Part shown: in pieces, positions 44,523-54,350 of the stretch
Numbering within the stretch: the first letter of the stretch is position 1
How the letters are laid out: each line of letters opens with the position of its first letter
Origin: Nostoc sp. 'Peltigera membranacea cyanobiont' N6
GTDB lineage: Bacteria > Cyanobacteriota > Cyanobacteriia > Cyanobacteriales > Nostocaceae
Assembly (NCBI RefSeq): GCF_002949735.1
Contig: NZ_CP026681.1
Span: 1,240,001-1,304,000, forward strand
DNA: 64,000 bases
Direction: 5' to 3'
Program-made: the position numbers and the translations under genes
The notes under the pieces: generated by a model
Database searches by the model: none
What the model saw: only the letters and a program-made list of their open reading frames with translations
Told to the model about the DNA's origin: nothing

Positions 44523-45218
44523 CTATTTTGATAATAAAACTACAAGATTAGAGACCATACCTAGAAATATGGGTTTGTACCAACTAACATTTATCTTCAA
44601 TTGATTAACTTTTGATGAAGCATTAATTATCTTCCATAAATCTTTCTGAGACAATAAGTGTAGATTATTTTCGCTAGCCCAGAAATTCATTCCAATAATT
44701 TTTAATATTCTGCGATGCCAGGATCGTGGAAGCCAGTGCAAAAGAGGAATTTTAGTATGAAATTCTAGCCAGTGATATCTGTTAGGGGTTGCTATCAGTA
44801 TTTTAGGACTAAGTTGAAGCAGATCATTGATATATTGAATTTGATTTTTTTCTAAACCTACATGTTCAATTACTGCCGACGAAATTATGTAATCTATTTT
44901 TTCCAAGCTACTTTTTTTTGGAGGCCAAGATACAATTGTTAGTCCTGGAAAAATTTTCTCTAAATGATTAATGTCTTCTGGCGAAGTAGCATAAACTTTT
45001 GCCCCATCCTCCATTAACCATCGAATAAAACAATTGCTATCTTCTCTAATAATATCTGGAGTTGAACCATGATCTAAAAAAATTTTACCTTCTACACTAC
45101 CAACTTGCTTTCTTAACCATACATACATCTTCCTTCTAGCTTTTACTGCTGCTTTAATATGTAATTTAGTAAAAGGTAGGTTGCGTCCAAAATAATCTAT
45201 TCCACGTACTTCTGACAT
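44523..45218 (-). CDS. SAM-dependent methyltransferase-like protein
   Basis: 231 residues. IFLDHGSTPDIIREDSN occupies the place of motif I, IVSWPP follows a helix-strand unit, and IDYIISSAVIEHVG resembles the motif with an acidic/His pair in class I methyltransferases. LLQLSPKILIATPNRYHW follows as the strand-4 region. The glycine-rich loop is atypical (DHGSTPD), so catalysis is not certain. It is probably a glycan-modifying methylase given its position between GT2 genes. Confidence 0.6.
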   Translation of the reverse strand: MSEVRGIDYFGRNLPFTKLHIKAAVKARRKMYVWLRKQVGSVEGKIFLDHGSTPDIIREDSNCFIRWLMEDGAKVYATSPEDINHLEKIFPGLTIVSWPPKKSSLEKIDYIISSAVIEHVGLEKNQIQYINDLLQLSPKILIATPNRYHWLEFHTKIPLLHWLPRSWHRRILKIIGMNFWASENNLHLLSQKDLWKIINASSKVNQLKINVSWYKPIFLGMVSNLVVLLSK

Positions 45219-45300
45219 AAAATATACCTTTCTAGTAAAATTTCTAAAACAAACGTCAATCCTAAGCGCTTTACTAAAACTTTTGAGAAAACTTGCATAA

Positions 45301-46464
45301 CTATCTAGGAACCTCGTATCTTTCTACCTTTTTCATTGACATTGCGGAAATAAACAAGGATGAAAAGTCTATTTCAAAACCGATGATTACTACAGTTGCT
45401 GCAAAGGTAAACCATTCTGGATGAGGAAGTGGTAACAGATTAAAACGAAGCCACTGTAAGGTAAGATACAGAAGAACTGAACTACCACCGACGATCATAC
45501 TTGTTCCGATCAATAGACCAGTTTCTAAATTAAAGAACTTGTAAAACTTTCGTAGTAAAAAATTATCCCGATCAAAACGCCGACTCCATGAATAGGTCTT
45601 GGCATGTAGACCTAAGCTTAAAATTTGAAAACCAACTACACTGAATATCGTTGCAAATATACCTGTTACGACTCCGAGCGATCTGCCTTCATATTTCAAA
45701 AAATCTGCTAAGACCGCAATATGAATTAGCATACCAAGCGTTAACAAGAACATTCCTGGATAGACGAATAGTTTATTGGGAGCGTATAGCAACATCATCC
45801 GCAAACTACGCCAACCATCGCGGAGTGTTCGCAGCTTAGACTCTCCCTTTCGCGGGGCTAATTGAATTGGAATTTCTTTTATCTTCAATTTAGCAAACCC
45901 TGCATTTATTGCAAGTTCTAAGTTAAATTCCATACCTGGGCTGATGGGTTGAATCAACTCATAAACTTCACGACTAAAGGCACGAAATCCGCAGTAAACA
46001 TCTGTATATTTTGTGCCAAATAAACCATTAAGAAGGCTTGTAATTGCGGGGTTTCCAATTAAACGATGCAGCAAGGGATTGTTTTCTAAACCTTTTTTCC
46101 CTAAGAAACGACTACCTGTGACAAAATCATAGTTTTCGTTGATGATAGCATCCAAAAATTGAGGAATCAAGCGAAAGTCATAAGTATCATCAGCATCCCC
46201 CATAATGAAGTACTTACCTCTTGCACTATTAAAACCCTTGAGATAAGCATTCCCATAGCCTCTCAATGATTGGTGTACTACTCTTACACCCATGCTTTCA
46301 GCTATTTCAACCGAGCTATCTGTTGAACCATTATCACAGACAACAATTTCACCATCAATGCCTGCATTATTAAAAGTATTTTGAATTTTCTCAATACAAC
46401 TGCCAATAGCAGCTTCTTCATTTAAGCAGGGCATTACGACAGAAACCAAAATCATATCTGACAT
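45301..46464 (-). CDS. GT2-family transferase with C-terminal membrane segments (DPM1/GtrB-like)
   Basis: 387 residues from ATG 46464; a TTG at 46485 is less likely. VSVVMPCLNEEAAIGSCIEK starts the GT-A domain, VCDNGSTDSSVEIAES follows, and GKYFIMGDADDTYDF holds the DADDTYD motif. GSRFLG and VYCGFRAFSRE are the typical later motifs. Residues after about 245 form three to four membrane helices. Such enzymes transfer a sugar to polyprenyl phosphate at the inner membrane. The product could feed the GT-C-like protein encoded just upstream. Confidence 0.82.
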   Translation of the reverse strand: MSDMILVSVVMPCLNEEAAIGSCIEKIQNTFNNAGIDGEIVVCDNGSTDSSVEIAESMGVRVVHQSLRGYGNAYLKGFNSARGKYFIMGDADDTYDFRLIPQFLDAIINENYDFVTGSRFLGKKGLENNPLLHRLIGNPAITSLLNGLFGTKYTDVYCGFRAFSREVYELIQPISPGMEFNLELAINAGFAKLKIKEIPIQLAPRKGESKLRTLRDGWRSLRMMLLYAPNKLFVYPGMFLLTLGMLIHIAVLADFLKYEGRSLGVVTGIFATIFSVVGFQILSLGLHAKTYSWSRRFDRDNFLLRKFYKFFNLETGLLIGTSMIVGGSSVLLYLTLQWLRFNLLPLPHPEWFTFAATVVIIGFEIDFSSLFISAMSMKKVERYEVPR

Positions 46465-46610
46465 ACTTGCAACCTTTTTTATCAAAGAAAGATTTAGTTA
46501 AAATTAGGGTCTGAATAAAGAATCTAGTATTTCCTCATAACATTAGCTTAAGTTAGACAAACAATGACAATTAAGACTTGAACTGTCATATTACTGTTAC
46601 TAATCAGGCA

Positions 46611-48269
46611 TTACTCACTTGATTTATTCCATTTATGCAATACTTTTAAATTAAATATTTCAATAAAATAGGATATACCAATAGCTACATTCATTAATAA
46701 CAAAGGAACAATAGACCAAAGATATCGGAAGTCAGCCGGAAAACTTGTAGTGTCAATATAAGCCATAAGAGTTATACGCAGTATCATAGTTAACAGCATC
46801 ATTAGAATTACAATTAATGGTATTCTTACAGATACTTTTTTATAGGTTACATTTTTAAGATGACCTAATATTAAACTAATGGTTGATATTCCTAGTAATA
46901 TGGGGAAAGAGAATTTATATAATGCACATATAGAGTAAATGAATTTGTCCTTTAATTGATTAACTGGAATATTTCGATATTTAATAAAATCAAATGGTTC
47001 CCTAGTTATTTTTTCATAAAACTTTTTTCGGTGACTTAATTCTTTTTCTCCATCATTTAAATCAACGATTAGCATTTTATTTAATAATATCTGGCTGAGT
47101 TTGCTAAAACTTTTAACAAAAGGTTTTATATATTCACTGCGAATTTCCGGGCTAAAAGCTGATATTGAAAATATACTATTATTACAAGACAATTTTCCAG
47201 ATATACAAGCAGATTTTATCTCAGATGCCATTTGTTGATAAAAAGCCTCCGTCTCAGGAGCCGATTTATATTCGCCAGCATAAGCAACAGCATCTCTGAA
47301 TACCCACACAAACCATCCTCCAGCGTAGTCATCACAAACCTTTACTGCTTGACATCCATGTATAAACCATTCCTTTCCCGATCGCTCTAAATATGTCGAT
47401 AGCTTTTTGAAGCTTGGACTCACATCATAAATTTTAAATCTAGTCTCTTCCGGGACAGGTACGAAACGTCTCAACTTTTCAGGCTCAACGCTAGCTATTT
47501 GAGAGTAAGCAGTTTTTATACCTGGTGATGTAAGGTCACTAACGGTAAACACACCATATTTAAAATATGTTGTTAGAGAAATAAGTGATGTAAAAAAAAC
47601 TACTGGAATAAAAATAAGTAGTATTGACCTTTGCAACTGCCGCCATGCAATTTGCTTATTCAGCTGAGAGCGAAGTGCGTTAATGAATAATGGTATATAT
47701 AGTATTGCGATACTCGGAACTATTAATATGCCTTCAGGTCTTGTATTATAAAACCAAGCAAATCCTAATCCTAAATTGAATGACGATAATAGAAAATTCT
47801 TAGAGAAAAAGGGCTGATTAAGTAAATGAATAAGACAGGATATTATGAAGGTTGTCAGAGGTAAATATAATGTCTCTTGTATGGTTTGTCTATTCCACAA
47901 AAATGATGATGGCAAGAAAATATATAATATTAAAAAAATAAATATGATGACTTTATTTTTATAGTATCGATAAAAAGACCAAGCAAAGAAAAAGCCAGAG
48001 ATTATATATAATAATTCTTGTGAAAACCTTAATGAAAATCCTAATATATAACTGATGCGAATAAATAATGGATATCCAGGCTGCCTGATTAAAGTAAATT
48101 GATCGTAATGAAAAGGAGCCTGAAAATTAAATATTTCCCAAGCCATCTGTATATATCTCAAGTTATCATGTCTTCCATAGGAAGCCATAATAGGTAAGTG
48201 GCTTGTCAACCACAATTTAATAATGGCTAAAATTAAGCATGACGGCCAAAAAAATTTAAAAAAAATCAT
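46611..48269 (-). CDS. Multi-pass membrane protein, probable GT-C-type glycosyltransferase
   Basis: 552 residues with about ten or more hydrophobic segments. It begins FFKFFWPSCLILAIIKLWLT, followed by RHDNLRYIQMA, whose acidic first-loop position fits the GT-C fold, and RQPGYPLFIRI, a motif seen in PMT/ArnT-like glycosyltransferases. A large extracytoplasmic loop lies at about residues 235-430. It would use a polyprenyl-phosphate sugar, which the adjacent GT2/DPM1-like protein could make. The assignment is by layout, not by conserved catalytic motifs beyond these. Confidence 0.55.
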   Translation of the reverse strand: MIFFKFFWPSCLILAIIKLWLTSHLPIMASYGRHDNLRYIQMAWEIFNFQAPFHYDQFTLIRQPGYPLFIRISYILGFSLRFSQELLYIISGFFFAWSFYRYYKNKVIIFIFLILYIFLPSSFLWNRQTIQETLYLPLTTFIISCLIHLLNQPFFSKNFLLSSFNLGLGFAWFYNTRPEGILIVPSIAILYIPLFINALRSQLNKQIAWRQLQRSILLIFIPVVFFTSLISLTTYFKYGVFTVSDLTSPGIKTAYSQIASVEPEKLRRFVPVPEETRFKIYDVSPSFKKLSTYLERSGKEWFIHGCQAVKVCDDYAGGWFVWVFRDAVAYAGEYKSAPETEAFYQQMASEIKSACISGKLSCNNSIFSISAFSPEIRSEYIKPFVKSFSKLSQILLNKMLIVDLNDGEKELSHRKKFYEKITREPFDFIKYRNIPVNQLKDKFIYSICALYKFSFPILLGISTISLILGHLKNVTYKKVSVRIPLIVILMMLLTMILRITLMAYIDTTSFPADFRYLWSIVPLLLMNVAIGISYFIEIFNLKVLHKWNKSSE

Positions 48270-48321
48270 ATAGGCTAGGTTTTTCAGTTTTTTTGTTATT
48301 AGACCATTAATGTCAGGTTAA

Positions 48322-51300
48322 CTATTCATTTACTACGCCTGAAGACTGACTCAAAATCACTTCTTTTGCTAGTAACCAATGTTGTTGAAGAAGATTATTA
48401 TTATCAAACATCCGACATGCTTTTGCGTAACCATTTTTTGCCAAACGATCTGATATATCTGGCTCAATGATGCATTTATAAATTGCAGCAGCTAGGGCTT
48501 TGGCATCCCCTGGCTGTACCAAATAGCCTTCACCTCCATCATTGATTATTTCTGGAATGCCAAATACATCAGTGCTGATAATCTTTAATTCAAATGCCAT
48601 TGCTTCTAGCAATACTCTGGGAAAAGACTCTTCAAAAGATGCACAGACAAAAATATCACTCAACGCATAAAAATCATAAACATCTATGGTTTCAAAATAA
48701 ATGGAAACGTTCTTAAGCGATAAGTCTTGTATTTGACGCTTTAATAAGCATAGATAGTTGCTATCTATGTATGTACTATTTCTTGCACCTACTATGAGAC
48801 AAGATATATTAGCAAAATTGTCTGGACAAAGTTTCTCCAACTCTTTAATAGCTTCGATAAATATGTGTTGACCTTTGCGCTGACAGGTAGTTCCAATTAT
48901 AGAAATCACCAGATGTTCTTGACTAATTTTATACTTATCACGCAGATGAGATTTATTATGCGTATTCCGAAAATATTTTATTTTTTCTAAGTCAATTCCC
49001 CCTGGTATAGTGCGGAAATTTCCTTTGATATCAAATTGATGAAAAATTCTGCGCGTAGCTTCAGCCTGATAAATTACTCTAGTAGCATTGACAAAACAAT
49101 CTGGCAATATTTTCTGCGTAATTTCTTTAGATGCATGACTAAAGAAATTATTGATGCTCCTATCTAGATTTTGACTTTCATGAATATGCCAGATAGTTGG
49201 CAACTTAAAGAGTTTCGCTAACTCTATGCCCCAAAAGCTGAGTAAGGTATTACATACCACTAAGTCATAGGATTTTAAGTTCAGACTTTCGCCGATTTCT
49301 TGGAGACGGTGGTGATACTTTTGTAAATTTTCTTTTTGTAAAGATAATGTTTCTTGGAAAATTTTAACCGGAATATTTAAATCCTCATACTCTTGTCGCA
49401 AAATACCATCTTTAGAAGAAATTACACATATATCATAACCACCTTTGCTTGCAAAATAACGAGCATAATTATAAACAATTAGTGGTGCTCCTTCTAGATT
49501 TAGATTGTGAGTAATAAAGAGAATTTTTGCCTTTGATATTCTATTTACATGGCTATAATGGTAAGGATTAATAGCCATTAGCATAGAATTTATATTTAAA
49601 TTTCTACTAAAGAATGGATCTGTAAACTCCTTATATTTTTTAATAAAGTTAATATGTTCTCTGGGGTTATAACTTTTACCTCTAGATGCGCTAGTCTCGT
49701 GTATCAGGATGGTTTGAGGTGTATAAACAATACGTTTTCCAGATTGCAATACGCGTAAGCAATAATCAACATCGTTATACTCGACTGCAAAATTATCTTC
49801 ATCAAAGCCACCAAGTTCGCGATACAAGTTGGTTGAAGTTAGCATACAAGCACCCGTCACTGCTGAAACGTTCCGTGCTGCATGGGGTAAACAAATATAG
49901 CCAATTTCCTCTTTATGCAAATGATTAAATAAGTGGTCGGCAAGTCCATTGTGCGGCCCAACGACAACTCCAGCGTGTTGAATAGTGTTATCGGGATATA
50001 AAAGTTTAGCGCCAACTACGCCCACACCATCTATAGACATCCAACCAACCATATCTTCTAACCAACCTAGCTCTAATGCTTGTACATCATTATTAAGATG
50101 AAGCATATACGGTGTATCGATGTGATCGCAAGCTAAATTCATTAAATGGGCATAATTAAAAACATCTATTTTACGTTTGGAGTGAATAACGCGACATTGT
50201 AATACATAGTCTTCTTGTAATTTTTTAAAGTATTGGTGAGTTGATTGTTCTGTCGAGCAGTCATCAATTATTAATAGTTTGACAAAGCGCCGATCTACTG
50301 TTTTTTCTAGACTGGAAATGCATTTTTTTAATAGGTCTACTCTATCCTTTGTAGGAATAACAATTGTGACAGGATTTTCTGCTATTAGGGAATTATCCCA
50401 TTTGATCTGGTGCAAGCATAAGCCATGTTGTTTAGCAATTGGGGGTAAAAACGTTTTAGCTCTTAAACCCCTGCGTTGAATTGCATCTTCTATAGCATTG
50501 TAGGCGCTATTAAATACGTACTGCTTTTGAGTACCATGTGAAGCAGTGCTTTCAGGATGTGTTCGCCAGTGATAACATACATGAGGGATGTGCTGAATTT
50601 TATCTGGTGTTGTTTTTTCACTCACACGCAAAAATAAATCGAGATCCTGTGCGCCCTCAAACCCCTTTCGCATTCCATCAAGTCGATCGATCAGAGTTTT
50701 GCGGATAACTGTCAGGTGGTGGGTGAAGTTGTGAGTAATTGCCATCTCAGGATTCCACGAACTCTTCATTTGTGGATCGAAGTGGTATCCAGATTCGTTT
50801 ATTTTGTCTTCATCAGTATAAATCCAGTCTACTTCAGGATGTTTGTCTATACATTCGGCAACATGCAATAGTGCATCACTAGATAAAATGTCATCATGAT
50901 CCAGCAACGCTACATAATCACCTGTGGTAATTTTCAATGCAGAATTAGTAGCCTCTACAATATGGCCGTTTTCTTGGCGAAAAATGACTTTGATTCGTGA
51001 ATCTTCTGCCATTACTTGTTGCAACAATTCTTTAAGATGAGGCTTGGTAGAGGCATCATCAGCAATGCATAATTCCCAATTTGTATATATTTGACTTCTT
51101 ACTGAGTCAATCATTTCTTTGAGAAAATGCTTAGGAGTGTTGTAAACAGGTACGACAATGCTAATTTTTACTCCCTTTGGGGCCAGTTTTTCAGCATCTC
51201 TTTTCATCCTACCTAAAAGACTTGATGACAATACATTAGTCTGAAGCCATCTTTGATATAAATCTTGCGTTTCCCAGGGATGAATTATGCCTGAGTATTT

Positions 51301-53322
51301 TATCTCTGTATTTTGAAAATCCTGAATTTGCCTATAATAACGTCGTAGATGATAAATCCATAAAGTTGGAGAAAGTGGTAATCTTCCCTGTTTATAGGCA
51401 GTTATGGCCTTGATTATCACACTACGCACAAATAAAAGAAGATTCCTTAGACTCCCTTTATTTTTTATATAGTTACTTCGACTGAGAGGTTGAAAATTAA
51501 CACGTCTGGCAAAACAACAAATTGGTTGTCCAGTTTCAAAAATTGCCCAAATTTGAATATCTGTATAGCCGGGGTGTTGATTGTTTAAAATCAAACTATG
51601 GATAAATCCTGATAAACCTGCATTTTCCACATCTGGATATGCTTGAGATACATCAGGGCGGGAAAATCCGTACTCAAGCTCTTCTACTAAGCTGTCTATC
51701 ACCAAAGTGAGAGATTTAATTTTGGTTTCTCTGCTGAAAACCCAACCTGAAACTAAGAACGTATCATTAATATTATTTTCTTGAGGACTTGGTGTCTCTA
51801 AATTGCCTTGCAGATATCCAGTGGGAGATATTTCATTTAATCCATAAAATTTTGTAACAACTTTTATTAGTGGATGATTAAAAAATCTTAGACGAGTGTT
51901 GATTCTTTGAAAATTTGGTTTTGTCTGAGTTTGTTGTAAATTAGACTGCGAACGCTCTAATTCTGTCTGAGTTTGTTGTAAATTAGACTGCGAACGCTCT
52001 AATTCTGTCTGAGTTTGTTGTAAATTAGACTGCGAACGCTCTAATTTTGTCTGAGTTTGTTGTAAATTAGACTGCGAACGCTCTAATTCTGTCTGAGTTT
52101 GTTGTAAATTAGACTGCGAACGCTCTAATTTTGTCTGAGTTTGTTGTAAATTAGACTGCGAACGCTCTAATTCTGTCTGAGTTTGTTGTAAATTAGACTG
52201 CGAACGCTCTAATTCTGTCTGAGTTTGTTGTAAATTAGACTGCGAACGCTCTAATTCTGCCTGAGTCTGTTGTAAATTAGACTGCGAATGCTCTAATTCT
52301 GCCTGAGTCTGTTGTAAATTAGACTGCGAACGCTCTAATTCTGCCTGAGTCTGTTGCAGTTGAGACTGTGAATGCTCTAATTCTGCCTGAGTCTGTTGTA
52401 AATTAGACTGCGAACGCTCTAATTCTGTCTGAGTCTGTTGTAAATTAGACTGCGAACGCTCTAATTCTATTTTTGAATCTTTCCTAATTTTGTAAATATC
52501 AAGCCAATCTTGAAGAGCCCAGTCTCTAAAAGAAATATCAACTTCCAATGGATCTATGTGAACTGACTGGCATTTTAAATCAGCTTGTTCATTTAAATCA
52601 TTATATAATTCCACTGCTTCTGAAAAAAACTTTTTAATTAGCATCTGTCTGTGAGCCTTTGATGCTAAATTACTCATCAATGATTTATCTGCAATGCCTT
52701 CACTAGGATCTTTAAGTTTGAGACCAAATTTATTTCCACATAACGTTGATATAACAGTATAGTCGGCAATTATAGTATCAGTATTTAATAGAATACATTT
52801 ATCTGGAAACTGATGATAAAAATCTAAGATGATTTTGTTATAGTGCATCCAGATTTGTAAAGCGTATTTAGGATTGCTATAAAATATTTCATCTCCCCGA
52901 CGATATAAAGAATCGATAACTTCCCAAGGCGATCTATATGTAAATATAAAATATGCTTGCGGTAGTAACTTTTCCCAAAAATCTAAGAAAAGAGTAGTGC
53001 GTGGATCTTTCCATCCCCAGTAATTCAGCGTTGCGTTGTCAGCGATAATTAGTTTTGCTTTATCAAGCAATTGCTGTGGTACATGGATACCCTTATGTAT
53101 TGTCCATCCTTCCTGACTAATACCTTGAGAACGCAAAGCATATTCGTGAAAACCTACGAAGTCTAAGTTTTCAAAATGGCCTTTTGGGTTACTAGGAGCT
53201 GCACCCATTAATCTTTCACCTATATTGACTCCCGCACTTTGCATTAACGATGCAGTCAAGGAAGTACCAGAACGGTGCATTCCAGTAATTATGAAAACAG
53301 AAGATTTGTTCTCTTGGTTCAT
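48322..53322 (-). CDS. 1666-residue fusion: sulfotransferase-like, coiled-coil repeats, GT2, GT2, GT4
   Basis: Residues about 8-230 form a sulfotransferase-like domain: FIITGMHRSGTSLTASLMQS is the PAPS-binding P-loop and WGWKDPRTTLFLDFW and FIFTYRSPWEVIDSLY follow. Residues 286-467 are 13 copies of a 14-residue unit, ELERSQSNLQQTQT. Residues about 470-600 hold a beta-rich accessory domain (SGWVFSRETKIKSLTLVID). A first GT2 domain begins near 717 (KISIVVPVYNTP, DHDD motif LLDHDDILS). A second begins near 982 (VTIVIPTKDRV, LHLNNDVQAL). A GT4 domain begins near 1262 (ILFITHNLNLEGAP, GTTCQRKGQ, EESFPRVLLEAMAFELK). Each part has its main motifs. It probably extends and perhaps sulfates or anchors a surface polysaccharide. 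It is the largest gene of the locus. Confidence 0.88.
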   Translation of the reverse strand: MNQENKSSVFIITGMHRSGTSLTASLMQSAGVNIGERLMGAAPSNPKGHFENLDFVGFHEYALRSQGISQEGWTIHKGIHVPQQLLDKAKLIIADNATLNYWGWKDPRTTLFLDFWEKLLPQAYFIFTYRSPWEVIDSLYRRGDEIFYSNPKYALQIWMHYNKIILDFYHQFPDKCILLNTDTIIADYTVISTLCGNKFGLKLKDPSEGIADKSLMSNLASKAHRQMLIKKFFSEAVELYNDLNEQADLKCQSVHIDPLEVDISFRDWALQDWLDIYKIRKDSKIELERSQSNLQQTQTELERSQSNLQQTQAELEHSQSQLQQTQAELERSQSNLQQTQAELEHSQSNLQQTQAELERSQSNLQQTQTELERSQSNLQQTQTELERSQSNLQQTQTKLERSQSNLQQTQTELERSQSNLQQTQTKLERSQSNLQQTQTELERSQSNLQQTQTELERSQSNLQQTQTKPNFQRINTRLRFFNHPLIKVVTKFYGLNEISPTGYLQGNLETPSPQENNINDTFLVSGWVFSRETKIKSLTLVIDSLVEELEYGFSRPDVSQAYPDVENAGLSGFIHSLILNNQHPGYTDIQIWAIFETGQPICCFARRVNFQPLSRSNYIKNKGSLRNLLLFVRSVIIKAITAYKQGRLPLSPTLWIYHLRRYYRQIQDFQNTEIKYSGIIHPWETQDLYQRWLQTNVLSSSLLGRMKRDAEKLAPKGVKISIVVPVYNTPKHFLKEMIDSVRSQIYTNWELCIADDASTKPHLKELLQQVMAEDSRIKVIFRQENGHIVEATNSALKITTGDYVALLDHDDILSSDALLHVAECIDKHPEVDWIYTDEDKINESGYHFDPQMKSSWNPEMAITHNFTHHLTVIRKTLIDRLDGMRKGFEGAQDLDLFLRVSEKTTPDKIQHIPHVCYHWRTHPESTASHGTQKQYVFNSAYNAIEDAIQRRGLRAKTFLPPIAKQHGLCLHQIKWDNSLIAENPVTIVIPTKDRVDLLKKCISSLEKTVDRRFVKLLIIDDCSTEQSTHQYFKKLQEDYVLQCRVIHSKRKIDVFNYAHLMNLACDHIDTPYMLHLNNDVQALELGWLEDMVGWMSIDGVGVVGAKLLYPDNTIQHAGVVVGPHNGLADHLFNHLHKEEIGYICLPHAARNVSAVTGACMLTSTNLYRELGGFDEDNFAVEYNDVDYCLRVLQSGKRIVYTPQTILIHETSASRGKSYNPREHINFIKKYKEFTDPFFSRNLNINSMLMAINPYHYSHVNRISKAKILFITHNLNLEGAPLIVYNYARYFASKGGYDICVISSKDGILRQEYEDLNIPVKIFQETLSLQKENLQKYHHRLQEIGESLNLKSYDLVVCNTLLSFWGIELAKLFKLPTIWHIHESQNLDRSINNFFSHASKEITQKILPDCFVNATRVIYQAEATRRIFHQFDIKGNFRTIPGGIDLEKIKYFRNTHNKSHLRDKYKISQEHLVISIIGTTCQRKGQHIFIEAIKELEKLCPDNFANISCLIVGARNSTYIDSNYLCLLKRQIQDLSLKNVSIYFETIDVYDFYALSDIFVCASFEESFPRVLLEAMAFELKIISTDVFGIPEIINDGGEGYLVQPGDAKALAAAIYKCIIEPDISDRLAKNGYAKACRMFDNNNLLQQHWLLAKEVILSQSSGVVNE
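51922..52467 (-). repeat. 13 tandem 42-bp repeats inside the fusion gene
   Basis: Each 42-bp unit encodes a 14-residue coiled-coil unit ELERSQSNLQQTQT. Substitutions are few: Glu/Lys at position 1, Arg/His at position 4, Asn/Gln at position 8 and Thr/Ala at position 14. The array is in frame throughout and lies between the sulfotransferase-like and glycosyltransferase parts. The near-identity at DNA level implies recent expansion, so copy number probably varies between strains. Confidence 0.95.
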
Positions 53323-53603
53323 TATAATTTCACCTGATTATCAATCAATAAAATGTAAGTGCTATCAGTAAGTTGTAGATGATGTACATATTTAAATATT
53401 CTTTCCACTGAATTAACATTTTCCTTATAAATTTTGATTATGATGTCCTGATACACAGGAGCTTTATCTGGTTTTTTCATCCTTGTTAATTGTGATATTT
53501 CACAAGGTAAGCGTTTCTAACATAAATCTTTTGGATCTTTTATGAATACATTCATTTAAACGAAAATATACATAACATTTTATGATTTTTTCTTATCACT
53601 CTA

Positions 53604-54350
53604 TCATTGCTCTTTTTGAGCTACAGAGTTTAGATATTTATTTACAACATCGCCAGCTCTACCAGTTAATTGGATTTTACCTTTATCTAACCATATAGAT
53701 TTTTGACAAGAATCTTTGATAAATTTTAAATCATGAGATACTACTAAAATAGTTACCTTGTCATCCCAGTATTTTTCAATCCGTTGCTTACACTTGTTTT
53801 TAAAACTTTCATCCCCTACAGATAACACCTCATCTAGAATTAGAATGTCAGGCTGCACATCTGTTGCAATAGAAAAACCCAGCCTTGCCACCATGCCTGA
53901 AGATAATCCCTTGACTGGAACAAAAGCATAATCTTGCAATTCTGCAAACTCCAAAATTGAATGCGCTCTATTCCGCATTTCTGATCTAGAATATCCCAGC
54001 AGTACACCATACAGCACAATATTATCCATTACGGAAATTTCCGGATCAAAACCTGCTCCTAATTCAATCAAAGGCGCAATTTTGCCTCGCACCCGTACTG
54101 TTCCACTCGTAGGTTGTAAAATTCCAGAAATTACCTTTAGAAGAGTGGATTTACCGGAGCCATTCGCACCAATAATACCAATTTTCTCGCCTTTTTGAAC
54201 TACGAAGTCAATTTTATCCAGTACTAACTTTTTCACTGGCTGACGATATTTCCCCTCTAAAACAGATAGCATAGTTTTCTTAAGGTCATAAGAAAATTCT
54301 TCTTGCGTCCGTCGCAACAGCGAAACATTATCTAGGCGAATTACTTCCAT
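53604..54350 (-). CDS. Polysaccharide ABC exporter ATPase (Wzt/TagH-like)
   Basis: 248 residues. Walker A IIGANGSGKSTLLKVI, signature LSSGMVARLGFSIA (a family variant of LSGG), Walker B ILILDEVLSVGD and H-loop VSHDLKFI. ELGAGFDPEISVMDNI is the glycan-exporter-specific region between them. The C-terminal carbohydrate-binding domain of long Wzt proteins is absent, so export probably does not depend on recognising a terminal cap. It starts directly after the permease stop (no gap). It drives export of the locus-6 polysaccharide with its permease. Confidence 0.92.
   Translation of the reverse strand: MEVIRLDNVSLLRRTQEEFSYDLKKTMLSVLEGKYRQPVKKLVLDKIDFVVQKGEKIGIIGANGSGKSTLLKVISGILQPTSGTVRVRGKIAPLIELGAGFDPEISVMDNIVLYGVLLGYSRSEMRNRAHSILEFAELQDYAFVPVKGLSSGMVARLGFSIATDVQPDILILDEVLSVGDESFKNKCKQRIEKYWDDKVTILVVSHDLKFIKDSCQKSIWLDKGKIQLTGRAGDVVNKYLNSVAQKEQ

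Noticed and set aside
51922..52467. Possible CRISPR array (regular 42-bp units)
   Set aside because: The units are head-to-tail with no spacers and stay in frame in a coding sequence; it is a protein repeat.
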